64,000 nucleotides of DNA from Limnothrix sp. FACHB-406. Its GTDB lineage: Bacteria; Cyanobacteriota; Cyanobacteriia; CACIAM-69d. A program made the translations under genes and the position numbers. Position 1 is the first letter of the stretch, and each line of letters begins with the position of its first letter. The stretch lies in contig NZ_JACJSP010000001.1 in NCBI RefSeq assembly GCF_014698235.1, positions 248,001-312,000 on the forward strand. The letters run 5' to 3'. The notes under the pieces were generated by a model. The model made no database searches and was not told where the DNA came from. It worked only from the letters and a program-made list of their open reading frames with translations. Below, in pieces: positions 43,178-52,393 of the stretch.

Positions 43178-46081
43178 TTAAAAAGTGCCCGCCAAGGCCG
43201 AAACGCAGCGATCGCACGCTAAGGGATGTTCCTCAATCGTGCCGACCGAAGGCGAATAGTTCCAGCAGCGATCGCACTTGTGCCCCTCGGCATCCACCAC
43301 GCCCACACCCAGCGGCTCCGATTCAAAGCTGTATTTCAAGCCCTGGAGCCGATCGACTCCATCCAGCAATTCCACCTGGGAGGTGATGAACAAATAGCGC
43401 AATTCATCGACCCCGTTCGTGTCATCGCCCAGGGAAGAAACCGGGTTGAATTTTGACAGTTGATCGCGCAGGGAATCATCGGCCACATAGAGCAGCAACT
43501 TCGCTTCCAAGCTGGCCCCGATCGCCCCGTCCTTGCGGGCCGCTTCCAAGACCTTGTTGGTTTCCATGCGGATTTGGCGCAGGCTTTGCCACTTTTCCGC
43601 GAGGGCGGGTTGCGACCAATCGGGATCGATCGCCGTCCAACCGGCTTGGAACACCGATTGATGGGATTTGGTGTAGGGAATCGCTTGCCAGATGTCTTCG
43701 GCCATGTGGCAGAGCACCGGGGCGATCGCCTTAGCCAGATTTTCTAGGGCGATCGCCAATACCGTTTGGCAACTGCGGCGACGGAAGGCGGTCGGCGCAC
43801 TGATGTAAAGTCGATCTTTGGCGATATCCAGATAGAAATTCGACAGATCGACCACGCAGAAATTCTGCACCGTTTGGAAGAATTTGAAGAATTGGAAACT
43901 GTCGAAGGCTTCCGTAATTTCGCCAAAGACTTCCGAGATCCGATGCAGCAAATAGCGATCGAGTTCCGGCAGTTGATCGTAGGGAACTGCATCTGTTGCC
44001 GGGTCGAAATCGTGCAGGTTTCCTAACAGGAACCGCGCCGTATTCCGGATCTTGCGGTACACATCGGCCATCTGTTTCAGGATCGTTTTTCCGATCGGCA
44101 CATCGGAGGAATAGTCCACCGACGACACCCACAACCGCAGCACATCCGCGCCGTAGGGCGGGTTTTGTTTTTGATCCTTGCCGCCGTTGATGATTTCCAG
44201 CGGGTCGATGATGTTGCCCAGGGATTTGCTCATTTTGCGGCCCTGTTCATCGAGCGTGAACCCGTGGGTCAACACCGTTTTATAGGGCGCATGGCCGGAG
44301 TTGGCGACGCTAGTGAGCAAGCTCGATTGGAACCAGCCCCGGTGTTGGTCGGAGCCTTCCAGGTAGAGATCGACCGGGTAGCCCAGGCCGCGCTGTTTGG
44401 CCACCGCCGCCCAGGAGGAGCCGGAGTCGAACCACACATCCATCGTGTCCGTGCCTTTGGTGTAGGTGCGGCCGTTGCTGCGGTAGGGTTCCGGCAACAG
44501 TTCCGCTACGGACAGTTCCCACCAGGCATCGGAGCCGCGCTGGGCGAAAATGTCGCGCACATGGGCGATCGTCTCGGCGTTCATCAGCACCTCGCCGGTT
44601 TCCGCGTCGAAGAACGCCGGAATCGGCACGCCCCAACTGCGCTGGCGGGAAATGCACCAGTCCGATCGCTCGCCCACCATCGACTCGATCCGGTTTTGGC
44701 CCGTGGCCGGAATCCAGCGCACCTGCCCGATCGCCGCCATGGCCGCCTCCCGGAAGCCATCCACCGACGCGAACCACTGCTCCGTGGCCCGGAAGATCGT
44801 CGGCTTCTTCGTCCGCCAATCGTAGGGATATTTGTGAGCGTAGGGTTCCCGCTTCAGCAGGGATCCCGCCTCGGTCAGGGCGGCGATTACCGCGTCGTTG
44901 GCATCCTTCAGCACGTTCAACCCGGCGAAGGGGCCCGCTTCCTCGGTAAAATTCCCCCGATCGTCCACGGGCGACAACACCCCTAACCCGTACTTTTGCC
45001 CGGTGATGAAGTCCTCTTGACCATGGCCGGGAGCCGTATGCACCAGCCCTGTCCCCGATTCCGTGGTGATGTATTCGCCGCCGATCACGACGGGTGAGGT
45101 GCGATCGAACAGCGGATGCTGGTACTGGCAATGCTCCAACAGCGCACCCTTGAACGTGGCTTGCACCGTCAGGGCCGCCCCGAAGGTCTCCGCCAGCGAC
45201 TCCGCCAAATCCTTAGCCACCACGAGATAGCGCGGCAGGCCCGCCAGTTCTCCGGCCGTGTCCACCACCGCGTAATCCAAGGCCCCATTCACGGCCACGC
45301 CCAAGTTGCCGGGGATCGTCCAGGGGGTCGTAGTCCAAATCGCCACGCCCAAGTCCGCCGCGAACTCACCCAGCACCGGTTGAGCCGCCGCGCTCAGTTC
45401 CGTCACCCGAAACGCCGCATAGATCGACTGGGAAATGTGCCCCTCGGGATATTCCAACTCCGCTTCCGCCAAGGCCGTTTGGGAACTGGGACTCCAATGC
45501 ACCGGCTTCAGGCCGCGATAGATATAGCCCTTGGTGAACATTTCGCCAAAGACTTCCAGTTGCGCCGCCTCGTATTCCGGCTTCAGGGTCAGGTAGGGAT
45601 TTTCCCAGTCGCCCCACACGCCCAAGCGCATGAATTGGGCTTTTTGGATCTCGACCTGTTCGAGGGCGTAGGCTTTGGCCTTTTGGCGCAGGGCGATCGG
45701 GGTAAGGCCGGCGCGTTCGTCTTTGCCCAGGGATTGCAGCACTTTCAGTTCGATCGGCAGGCCGTGGCAGTCCCAACCGGGAACGTAGCGCCCTTTGCGG
45801 CCGCGCAGCAGTTGGTAGCGGTTGATGATGTCCTTCAGGGTTTTGTTGAGGGCGTGGCCCATGTGCAGCGACCCGTTGGCGTAGGGTGGGCCGTCGTGCA
45901 GGGTGAAGGTTTCGCCGGGGTTGCCTGCTGCCAAGGTTTCGTAAATGTTGGCTTCTGCCCAAAAGGCCTGAATTTCCGGTTCGCGCTTGCTGGCGTTGGC
46001 CCGCATGTCGAAGGCGGTCTGGGGCAGGTTAACGGTGTCCTTATATTGGCTTTCGGCCTTGGCAGTTTTGTCGGCAGTCAC
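43178..46081 (-). CDS. ileS: Isoleucyl-tRNA synthetase
   Basis: A 967-residue class Ia synthetase, full length. HIGH motif as HMGH in PPYANGSLHMGHALNK, CP1 editing domain (about 180-390), KMSKS loop in GRKMSKSLGN, anticodon domain, and a C-terminal zinc finger with HKCDRCWNY and HPLACDRCVSALAG. It charges tRNA-Ile and edits Val-tRNA-Ile. Starts at ATG 46081. The last 13 codons, including the second CxxC, are duplicated at 40806-40847 beyond the restriction-modification pair. A kinase gene lies divergent upstream. Confidence 0.97.
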   Translation of the reverse strand: MTADKTAKAESQYKDTVNLPQTAFDMRANASKREPEIQAFWAEANIYETLAAGNPGETFTLHDGPPYANGSLHMGHALNKTLKDIINRYQLLRGRKGRYVPGWDCHGLPIELKVLQSLGKDERAGLTPIALRQKAKAYALEQVEIQKAQFMRLGVWGDWENPYLTLKPEYEAAQLEVFGEMFTKGYIYRGLKPVHWSPSSQTALAEAELEYPEGHISQSIYAAFRVTELSAAAQPVLGEFAADLGVAIWTTTPWTIPGNLGVAVNGALDYAVVDTAGELAGLPRYLVVAKDLAESLAETFGAALTVQATFKGALLEHCQYQHPLFDRTSPVVIGGEYITTESGTGLVHTAPGHGQEDFITGQKYGLGVLSPVDDRGNFTEEAGPFAGLNVLKDANDAVIAALTEAGSLLKREPYAHKYPYDWRTKKPTIFRATEQWFASVDGFREAAMAAIGQVRWIPATGQNRIESMVGERSDWCISRQRSWGVPIPAFFDAETGEVLMNAETIAHVRDIFAQRGSDAWWELSVAELLPEPYRSNGRTYTKGTDTMDVWFDSGSSWAAVAKQRGLGYPVDLYLEGSDQHRGWFQSSLLTSVANSGHAPYKTVLTHGFTLDEQGRKMSKSLGNIIDPLEIINGGKDQKQNPPYGADVLRLWVSSVDYSSDVPIGKTILKQMADVYRKIRNTARFLLGNLHDFDPATDAVPYDQLPELDRYLLHRISEVFGEITEAFDSFQFFKFFQTVQNFCVVDLSNFYLDIAKDRLYISAPTAFRRRSCQTVLAIALENLAKAIAPVLCHMAEDIWQAIPYTKSHQSVFQAGWTAIDPDWSQPALAEKWQSLRQIRMETNKVLEAARKDGAIGASLEAKLLLYVADDSLRDQLSKFNPVSSLGDDTNGVDELRYLFITSQVELLDGVDRLQGLKYSFESEPLGVGVVDAEGHKCDRCWNYSPSVGTIEEHPLACDRCVSALAGTF

Positions 46082-46333
46082 GGCGGTGTCGCTTGCGTCA
46101 TCAAAGGGTTGCAGTCCCTAAGATTCTACCGGCTGACGGCCGGGCTGGCGGGGTGGCTGAAATTCAAGATTGGTATAATGGTTTGTGAGGTTTTGTTGGC
46201 TGGGCGATCGTATACTGAACTGAAATTTAGATACTAAACTGAAATTCAGAATACTCAAAGTAGCTTAAAACCAGCAATCTTCGTATCGAAGCCTACTTTG
46301 TTTTTTAGTCAACTCTCAACTACATTCAGACTT

Positions 46334-47659
46334 ATGAAGGTTAAGCGAGATATCAGTCGAGGAGGCTTTGGAAGAGTGGAAGAAGTCATTCTTGCAGATG
46401 GTAGCTCTGTCGCAAGAAAAACATTTGATCCACTACCTAGTGTCAAGTCAGGAACTGACATCAACAAGCTTAGGAAAAGATTTAAAAAGGAAGTGTTGTA
46501 CCAGAAAAGCTTATCCAGTTCCAGTCAATTTTTTCTACCTGTTTTAGAATCCAACTTGGAGTGTGACAAGCCTTGGTTTACAATGCCCATGGCAGAAACT
46601 ACATTAGAAAAGTTTATTAAAAAGAATAAGGAAAATCCCGAGGAGCTAAAATCAGCACTATTTGATATTCTCAATTGCCTAGAAGAACTACATTCCCAGG
46701 ATCTTGTCCATAGAGACTTAAAACCTCAGAATGTACTATTGCATCAAGAAAATTGGAAATTATGTGATTTTGGATTAATCTTAGCTCATGGTGAAGACTT
46801 CACAGATCTGACATCTACAGATTCAGCAAAATGGGGATCAAAATTTTATTGTGCTCCAGAGCAAATGGAAAATTTCAAGCATGTAAAGCCACAAGCAGAT
46901 ATTTATTCATTTGGATGTATCTTACATGATATTTTTGACGGGTCTACAAGAATACCATTTGCTGAACATCGAGCCGAAGGGAACATTGGCTTCATTATCG
47001 AAAAGTGTACCAAGAAAGACTGGAAAAGAAGATATAAAAACATTTCGGCATTAAGAAATGCACTTTCATCATGCTTGACAACTTCTCGATTAACTCTAGT
47101 ACCAGGAGATGAGGAGTGGATAAACTATCTAAAAGATATCAGCATCCAGGAAAATTCAAAAGTTGACATTGAAAAACTAGGATTGTTTGTCAGATTTTTA
47201 AACAGATCCGAAGTCCTGAACCTAGATAATATTTTTAGAATAGTGGATGAAGGAATTCTTGAGAAAATACACACAAGCGATGAAGATTGCTGGGAAGAAC
47301 TGGCTAGTGCTTATTGTGAGTGGACACATCAGAAGTTTGTTTTTGAATACTGCGACGTTATCGTTAAGCGTCTGGAGAAAATTTTTGACTTAGGAAAGCC
47401 ATCACTCAAAGCAGAAGCAGCAGTAGCAATGGCTCGGCTTGGTGCAACTCATAATCGTTGGTTTGTTATGAAGAGATGCCTCCTTAAATGCTCTCCTGCA
47501 CTGACAGAATCAGTAGCAAACAGAATTAAAATGGAAATTCTGTCAAACGATGAGTCTCAGGGACATTTTCGGGTATGTGCATCTGCATTTAAGGGTGAGA
47601 GTATTCATTCTTTTCATCCACTTATTGCAAACATTTTGTTGAAGCATACCAATACTTGA
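46334..47659 (+). CDS. Ser/Thr protein kinase with helical C-terminal region
   Basis: About 441 residues from ATG 46334 (the frame opens at 46298). The kinase domain is complete: glycine loop ISRGGFGRVEE, VARKTF lysine, HRDLKPQN with catalytic Asp128, DFGLI, GSKFYCAPEQM, DIYSFGCILHDIF. From about residue 255 it continues into a helical region of about 185 residues, with HEAT-like spacing (LKAEAAVAMARLGATHNRWFVMKRCL), unlike usual Hanks kinases with PASTA or membrane segments. Low GC, no HIP1 sites: probably acquired. It has no transmembrane segment and is likely cytosolic. Similar soluble kinases occur in defence and conflict systems, but no partner is adjacent. Confidence 0.88.
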   Translation: MKVKRDISRGGFGRVEEVILADGSSVARKTFDPLPSVKSGTDINKLRKRFKKEVLYQKSLSSSSQFFLPVLESNLECDKPWFTMPMAETTLEKFIKKNKENPEELKSALFDILNCLEELHSQDLVHRDLKPQNVLLHQENWKLCDFGLILAHGEDFTDLTSTDSAKWGSKFYCAPEQMENFKHVKPQADIYSFGCILHDIFDGSTRIPFAEHRAEGNIGFIIEKCTKKDWKRRYKNISALRNALSSCLTTSRLTLVPGDEEWINYLKDISIQENSKVDIEKLGLFVRFLNRSEVLNLDNIFRIVDEGILEKIHTSDEDCWEELASAYCEWTHQKFVFEYCDVIVKRLEKIFDLGKPSLKAEAAVAMARLGATHNRWFVMKRCLLKCSPALTESVANRIKMEILSNDESQGHFRVCASAFKGESIHSFHPLIANILLKHTNT

Positions 47660-47780
47660 TAGCTACCGGGATAAATGCTCTGTGTACCGTTGAGACCGAT
47701 ATCATATCGTTCCCAGACTTCACGCGGGAACGATACGAGAGTACGGGAACTATGCGAATCAACATTGCCTCGGCTGAATA

Positions 47781-48389
47781 TCACACGATCGGGAAGTTGA
47801 CCCGTCGGTAGATTTCGGCTAGGGGAATCGAGAGTTGCAGATTGCTTAACCAGAGAGCCGCATTGATTTCCCCGTAGCTGGTAAACGTCCAAGCCACCGC
47901 ATCAGTTTTGCAATAGTGCTCGATGTAGGGTTCCTCAGCACTAATCAACAAATAATCTTGAAAGCTGGGGAGCGATCGATATTTGCGGAACTTTTCGCCC
48001 CGATCGCCCCATTCCATTGCAGGCGACAACACCTCCACAATCAAACTAGGATTCAGGATTTCATCATTGCGATCGCCGTGAAATTCTGGCTCCCCCCGCA
48101 CCACCATCCCATCCGTATAAGTGCAGCAGCGATAGTCAGGAATCCAAACCCGCAAATCGCTGTTATATACCTGCCAATCCGTATCCCGCAGCGCAAAATG
48201 CAGAAACGCCACCAGGTTCACCGCGATTTTGCTATGGGCCTCTGATCCGCCAGCCATTTCCACTCGAATTCCATCGTGATATTCATGCCGCTGATCGGCG
48301 ATCGCTTCCTGCTGCCAATAATCAGCCAACGACAGGCGATCGCCCTGCGATGGCGGCACGCTCGGAGCGGATGGGGTTGACGCAACCAT
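47781..48389 (-). CDS. Uma2-family (DUF820) putative endonuclease
   Basis: A 202-residue second Uma2 protein in the window. It has RLSLADYWQQEAIADQRHEYHDGIRVEMAGG, VWIPDYRCCTYTDGMVVRGEPEF, and NPSLIVEVLSPAMEWGDRGEKFRKYRSL, the strand order with Asp and Glu of the PD-(D/E)xK-like core. Role unknown, presumed nuclease. It lies just downstream (same strand) of a restriction-endonuclease-like gene at 48466 and convergent with the kinase. A perfect inverted repeat tatcgttccc/gggaacgata at about 47705-47735 lies between the convergent genes. Confidence 0.85.
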   Translation of the reverse strand: MVASTPSAPSVPPSQGDRLSLADYWQQEAIADQRHEYHDGIRVEMAGGSEAHSKIAVNLVAFLHFALRDTDWQVYNSDLRVWIPDYRCCTYTDGMVVRGEPEFHGDRNDEILNPSLIVEVLSPAMEWGDRGEKFRKYRSLPSFQDYLLISAEEPYIEHYCKTDAVAWTFTSYGEINAALWLSNLQLSIPLAEIYRRVNFPIV

Positions 48390-48465
48390 AGCGAAACCCG
48401 AGGGAAACGGGAACTTTAGGTTAATGCTTAGTTTAGCAAGGCGATCGAGAGGCTGCCGGTCGGCG

Positions 48466-49089
48466 TTATTGATTGCCGAGATTGCGCAGAATTTGAGTTG
48501 CGATCGCCAATTCCTCCAGGGAAGTTAGGGGCGAAAAAAGTCGCGAAAGATCGTAACAACGACGCGGTTGCTGTTGCAATTTCACGAAAAACATTTCATC
48601 CCCATTAGTGACAAAGCCAAAGCTGGGGCGATCGGGATCAGGATTCGCTGCCAAATAAGCCAATGATTGGGGCAAAGCTGTCCACACCGAAAGAGCCGTT
48701 TTTTTGGACTCAATCACCACAATCCAAAGGCGATCGCGCAAGACCAACACATCCAAACGACCTTGCAGGATTTCATCCCCATCCCCGATCGCCAATTCCA
48801 CCGAGGGTTCCGCACAAATTTGAAACGGTGGATCGTAAAAACCCGCGATCGCCAACAGGGGCGAAGTGAGCAACAAATTCACCGTTCCTTCCAAAAGTTG
48901 CCCGGCCGATCGCTGATAGAGATATCGTCGTCGCAATTGCGCCAAGGCCGCGCGATCGCTCTCCGACAGCGGCGGTAAACGATCGCGCCATTCCGTGAAG
49001 AAGTCGCCGCCCTCTTCCCAACGCGCCAACGCCAGGGTTTGTTCTGCAACCGCCAGACTTGTGATGGCATCAGTAACCGCGATCGGCAT
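48466..49089 (-). CDS. Restriction-endonuclease-like protein (HsdR N-terminal type)
   Basis: A 207-residue protein common in cyanobacteria and often annotated as a type I restriction subunit R. The nuclease core is seen as GDEILQGRLDVLVLRDRLWIVVIESKKTALSVW: Asp in RLDVLV and E-S-K in the next strand form PD-(D/E)xK. FGFVTNGDEMFFVKL is the next typical strand pair. There is no ATPase or translocase, and no HsdM/HsdS neighbours, so it is not a type I system by itself. Host-like base composition and HIP1 content suggest long residence. Start ATG 49089. Actual role unknown. Confidence 0.8.
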   Translation of the reverse strand: MPIAVTDAITSLAVAEQTLALARWEEGGDFFTEWRDRLPPLSESDRAALAQLRRRYLYQRSAGQLLEGTVNLLLTSPLLAIAGFYDPPFQICAEPSVELAIGDGDEILQGRLDVLVLRDRLWIVVIESKKTALSVWTALPQSLAYLAANPDPDRPSFGFVTNGDEMFFVKLQQQPRRCYDLSRLFSPLTSLEELAIATQILRNLGNQ

Positions 49090-49230
49090 GAAATCAACCG
49101 TTAGGAATTGTTAGTGTGGCAGCGTCGTTCTGGTAACCAAAGCCGATCGCCCAGATTTGGTTGAATTTCACGGGCGATCGCCGGATGAATTGTCCCAATG
49201 ACTAACCGTTAGGAGTTGACCGGGAGCAAA

Positions 49231-49596
49231 CTAGTATCCCAAAACAGCCTGAATTTTTTGCTTCAGCGTCTCGGCATTGAAGGGCTTAACAATGTAGTTG
49301 TTAACACCGGCTTCCTTGGCAGCGATCACATTCTCCGTTTTGGATTCTGCTGTCACCATAATGAAAGGTGTGGTGCTTAGCTTGCTGTTAGCTCGCACTT
49401 CTTTCAACAGTTGCAGCCCTGTCATTGGCTCCATGTTCCAATCTGCAATAATCAGCCCAAACTTGCTCTCTCGCAGCTTCTGAAGGGCGCTAACACCATC
49501 ACCCGCTTCTTCAATATCGTCATAACCAATCTGCCTCAGCAAATTCCTGATGATTCGACGCATGGTGGCGTAGTCATCAACGACTAGAACTTTCAT
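49231..49596 (-). CDS. CheY-like single-domain response regulator
   Basis: A 121-residue receiver domain with MKVLVVDDYATMRRIIRNLL (acidic pair), phospho-acceptor Asp in LIIADWNMEPMTGLQLL, Thr in IMVTAESK and Lys in YIVKPF. The sequence FNAETLKQKIQAVL at the end, with little else, makes it CheY-type. Its tip (MTGLQLLKEVR) and the RRIIRNLLRQIGYDDIEEAGDGVSAL helix match chemotaxis CheY closely, so it could control type IV pilus motility (phototaxis) in a cyanobacterium. No sensor kinase is adjacent. Confidence 0.9.
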   Translation of the reverse strand: MKVLVVDDYATMRRIIRNLLRQIGYDDIEEAGDGVSALQKLRESKFGLIIADWNMEPMTGLQLLKEVRANSKLSTTPFIMVTAESKTENVIAAKEAGVNNYIVKPFNAETLKQKIQAVLGY

Positions 49597-49798
49597 CTTC
49601 TGTTGCTCCTATGGGTGAAGAGATGGTGAGCCATCAGGTCTATGCTTGGGCGAAAAATGCAGCGCTTGGCAAGTTTGACTGTGATGGTCACGACAATGAA
49701 TGAATCTTAATAGATTGGATTGGTTAATGCGGCTAAAAATATCGAGACTCAAAATTAGTTTATGTTTTTTAATTTTTTGGATATCAATCTTTTAGATT

Positions 49799-50305
49799 TC
49801 AATCTTTTGGCTGGATTGTTTCTGAATTTGCCACTTCCGAATTGGCTAAATTAACTGGTTCAATGCCCTCGGTTTCGATCGCCACAGAGGCGATCGACTG
49901 GTTGCCCGATCGCTGATATTTGGCCCAAAGGGGATGGGGCCGGCCGGCCATTGCATCGGAGTCGATCGCGCCGGGGCCCAGGGCCGCCCGCCAAGACCAG
50001 GTTTCCGGCAAGGGGTCATAGCCTCCCGGTTGGAAGGGATGGCAGCGCAGGATGCGGGCCAAGGCTAACCAGCCTCCGCGTCCGAGGCCAAACCGCTGAA
50101 TCGCCCCGATCGCGTAGTGGGAGCAGGTGGGGTAATAGCGACAGTTGGGGCCCAACAGGGGCGATAACAGGACTTGGTAAAGACGCACCAGCCCGATCGC
50201 CAGTCGGCCAGGGAGCGATCGCAACAGGGAAATATGGTTGGTAAAACCTGTTTGGTAAAACCCGTTTGGTAGCTGTTTAGGCTTTTGAGATATCCTCTCA
50301 GGCAT
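49799..50305 (-). CDS. yidD: Membrane protein insertion efficiency factor YidD, extended
   Basis: About 168 residues from ATG 50305; longer starts would overlap the upstream gene. The YidD core is diagnostic: [34 protein letters not shown] and [19 protein letters not shown] with the conserved cysteines. YidD is a small membrane-associated factor that helps YidC-dependent insertion of membrane proteins. The core normally totals about 70-90 residues; here there is an N-terminal lead and a C-terminal tail of about 60 residues. It starts six bases after the stop of the YciI gene, so both form an operon. Confidence 0.92.
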   Translation of the reverse strand: MPERISQKPKQLPNGFYQTGFTNHISLLRSLPGRLAIGLVRLYQVLLSPLLGPNCRYYPTCSHYAIGAIQRFGLGRGGWLALARILRCHPFQPGGYDPLPETWSWRAALGPGAIDSDAMAGRPHPLWAKYQRSGNQSIASVAIETEGIEPVNLANSEVANSETIQPKD

Positions 50306-50310
50306 CTTTT

Positions 50311-50580
50311 TTAGAAGGCTTGAATCCATTCTTTGATTTCGTATTCTGTCCAAATACCATTTTCCCAATAGGGATCGGCTTCAATGAGCTGACGAACGAT
50401 TTCTTCGCTGTCTGCTTCATAGATGCCAAATACTTTGCTGTTGTCTTTGGTGGGGCCTAGGGTGATCAAAATGCCTTCTGCTTTTTGTTTAGCTAAGCCG
50501 TCTAGGTGCGCCTGTCGATAGGGGGTGCGTTTTTCGAGGGCATCTTCACAGTAGCTGCCAAACAAAATGTATTTAGCCAT
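50311..50580 (-). CDS. YciI-family protein
   Basis: An 89-residue YCII-related domain protein: [29 protein letters not shown] with the conserved Arg and His, then [32 protein letters not shown]. The fold is a ferredoxin-like alpha/beta dimer. Family members include possible isomerase-like or dehalogenase-like enzymes with a His-Asp pair; the reaction is unknown. It sits directly upstream of yidD (5 bases between the stop and the next ATG). Its promoter should lie in the 72 bases between its start and the terminator of the next upstream gene. Confidence 0.85.
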   Translation of the reverse strand: MAKYILFGSYCEDALEKRTPYRQAHLDGLAKQKAEGILITLGPTKDNSKVFGIYEADSEEIVRQLIEADPYWENGIWTEYEIKEWIQAF

Positions 50581-50652
50581 GGTTCAAGAGTTGTGATGAA
50601 TTAGGTTTTTTGGGGCTGCCGATTGCGTGAAAAAGCAAAAGCAAGCATGAAA

Positions 50653-50686
50653 GCGGTGGCTGAACGTGGCTCCTTTCAGCCACCGC
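50653..50686 (-). terminator. Terminator of the carotenoid oxygenase gene
   Basis: A perfect 12-base stem (gcggtggctgaa with ttcagccaccgc) with a 10-base loop, 12 bases after the oxygenase stop. On the minus strand it is followed by TTTCATGCTTGCTTTTGC. Confidence 0.75.
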
Positions 50687-50697
50687 CTTCAGGCAAC

Positions 50698-52191
50698 TTA
50701 GGAAGTGGATTTGGGATGCCAAACTCCATGGAATCCGAGGTTAATCGGGTGGGGGAAGGCTAAGCGGGCGATCGGGACATCATCTAGCCGATCGTTCTGC
50801 CAGATGCGCAGGTCGCTGCAATCCCGGTTGCCATCATAGACCACGCTCAGGATCCAACCCGATCGCCCGTCGCCGGCCGGGTCGGCCACAAACAATGGCT
50901 CCGAAGGATAGCACCCCGGTTCTAGGCTGGCATAGGTGATGCGATCGGTTTGGGCATCGTGGCGGGCGATCGTGCCGAATTGTTCCTGTTTGAAAGCGGC
51001 GGGGCGATCGAGGTCGGGTCGATGGGCCGAAAAGTAGCTGTAGCGGTTGGGGGAGCCAACTTCGCTGGGGGCCACGGTCGGAAAGTCCGAATGGCGATCG
51101 AACAGGATCCGTTGATCCAGCAATTGCCGCCGCTGGAGATCGAACCGCAATTCCACGTATTGGGATGTTGCAAGGGTGTTGATTTTGCCGCTGGCCGCTT
51201 CCTTCAGGTGTTGATTGGTGGCAAAGTTTGGGTAACGCGCCATGGTCAGGCTGACGGAGCGATCGGGATTCTGCCAACCGTTGCCAAAGTGCCACTGAAA
51301 CCAAGGTTCCGCTTCAATGGTGGCGGCGAGGGTCAGGGTTTCACGATCGACAAACCAAACTTGCGTGGGCCGATTGCCCTGCCACTTCATCGCGTCACTG
51401 AAACACTTGAAGTTCAACAGCGCTGGCAACAGTTCCAAACTCAAGGGCGGAATGCAAAAGACCAGATAGGGCCCCGCCAACACACAATCATGGATTAAGG
51501 GCAGGGATCGCAGGGGCAGTTGGCGTTGGGCCAGGAGGCGACCGGCGCGATCGAACCGCAGCAAGTTCAGCTTGGGACGGGGGCCCGGCAACACTCCAAA
51601 GTTATAGATTTCGCCCGTGGCTGGATCCACCTTGGGGTGAGCAGAGAAGGCCTGACCCGGCTTCAGCACCCCATCCAAGGAATCGGGGCCGATCGTGGTC
51701 AAGTTGTCTAAATCCAGCGCATGGGGCCAACCCCCTTCCCACAGGGCCAGGAGCCGATCGCCCAAGGGCAAAACGGAAGTATTGGCCGCATTTTTGAGAT
51801 CGCGCCCCACCCGTTGCCACCAAGGTTTTGGAGCCAGTTGCCCGTAATTGGCAAACAACCATCGATCGGCCGCTTCTTCCTGTTCGTAGGCGGCCGTTTG
51901 CACCATCCGATAGGTGGCTCGGGCCTGGGGTGGGCCTTGGGGTTGATCGGGCGATCGGCCAAAATGCACCGCCAACACCGCCCCATCTCCATCAAACCAA
52001 TGGCCCGTGGGCTGTCCCGATCGCACTATCCGGCCCGGCCCGTTGCGGTAAAGCGTGCCTTGCAAATTTTCGGGAATTGCCCCAGCGGTCACCGTCAAGG
52101 GAGTGAGCGGAAATTCGATCGCCGGTCGCTGCACGGCCGGCAACCACTGAGGATCGCGACTCGTCTGAGCTTGCTCTGTTGCTAAAACCAT
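50698..52191 (-). CDS. Carotenoid cleavage oxygenase
   Basis: A 497-residue RPE65/CCD-family enzyme, full length. The iron-binding histidines are in FSAHPKVDPATGEIYNFG, LPLIHDCVLAGPYLVF, WFQWHFGNGW and NLGFHGVWHPKS. The N-terminal PENLQGTLYRNGPGRIVRSGQPTGHWFDGDGAV is the conserved first blade. It cleaves a carotenoid or apocarotenoid double bond with oxygen; apocarotenoid-15,15'-oxygenase (retinal-forming) is the best guess in a cyanobacterium. No signal peptide. Start ATG 52191. It lies just outside the mobile element beginning near 52394. Confidence 0.93.
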   Translation of the reverse strand: MVLATEQAQTSRDPQWLPAVQRPAIEFPLTPLTVTAGAIPENLQGTLYRNGPGRIVRSGQPTGHWFDGDGAVLAVHFGRSPDQPQGPPQARATYRMVQTAAYEQEEAADRWLFANYGQLAPKPWWQRVGRDLKNAANTSVLPLGDRLLALWEGGWPHALDLDNLTTIGPDSLDGVLKPGQAFSAHPKVDPATGEIYNFGVLPGPRPKLNLLRFDRAGRLLAQRQLPLRSLPLIHDCVLAGPYLVFCIPPLSLELLPALLNFKCFSDAMKWQGNRPTQVWFVDRETLTLAATIEAEPWFQWHFGNGWQNPDRSVSLTMARYPNFATNQHLKEAASGKINTLATSQYVELRFDLQRRQLLDQRILFDRHSDFPTVAPSEVGSPNRYSYFSAHRPDLDRPAAFKQEQFGTIARHDAQTDRITYASLEPGCYPSEPLFVADPAGDGRSGWILSVVYDGNRDCSDLRIWQNDRLDDVPIARLAFPHPINLGFHGVWHPKSTS

Positions 52192-52393
52192 TAATTTCGC
52201 AATCTCCTGACGAATGATGGCCTGTGTTTCGCGGTTCAGCGCGGCCCTACGTCAATCTGGGATGACCTGGGACGAGCTGAAATGAACTGGCATGAATCCC
52301 CAACCTTTTATCATCGCCGGTGCGATCGCAGCAACTCGATCGGTGGGCCTTCACTGCTGGGGCGATCGAGCTGCCGTGATCGACGGGTCTGTT

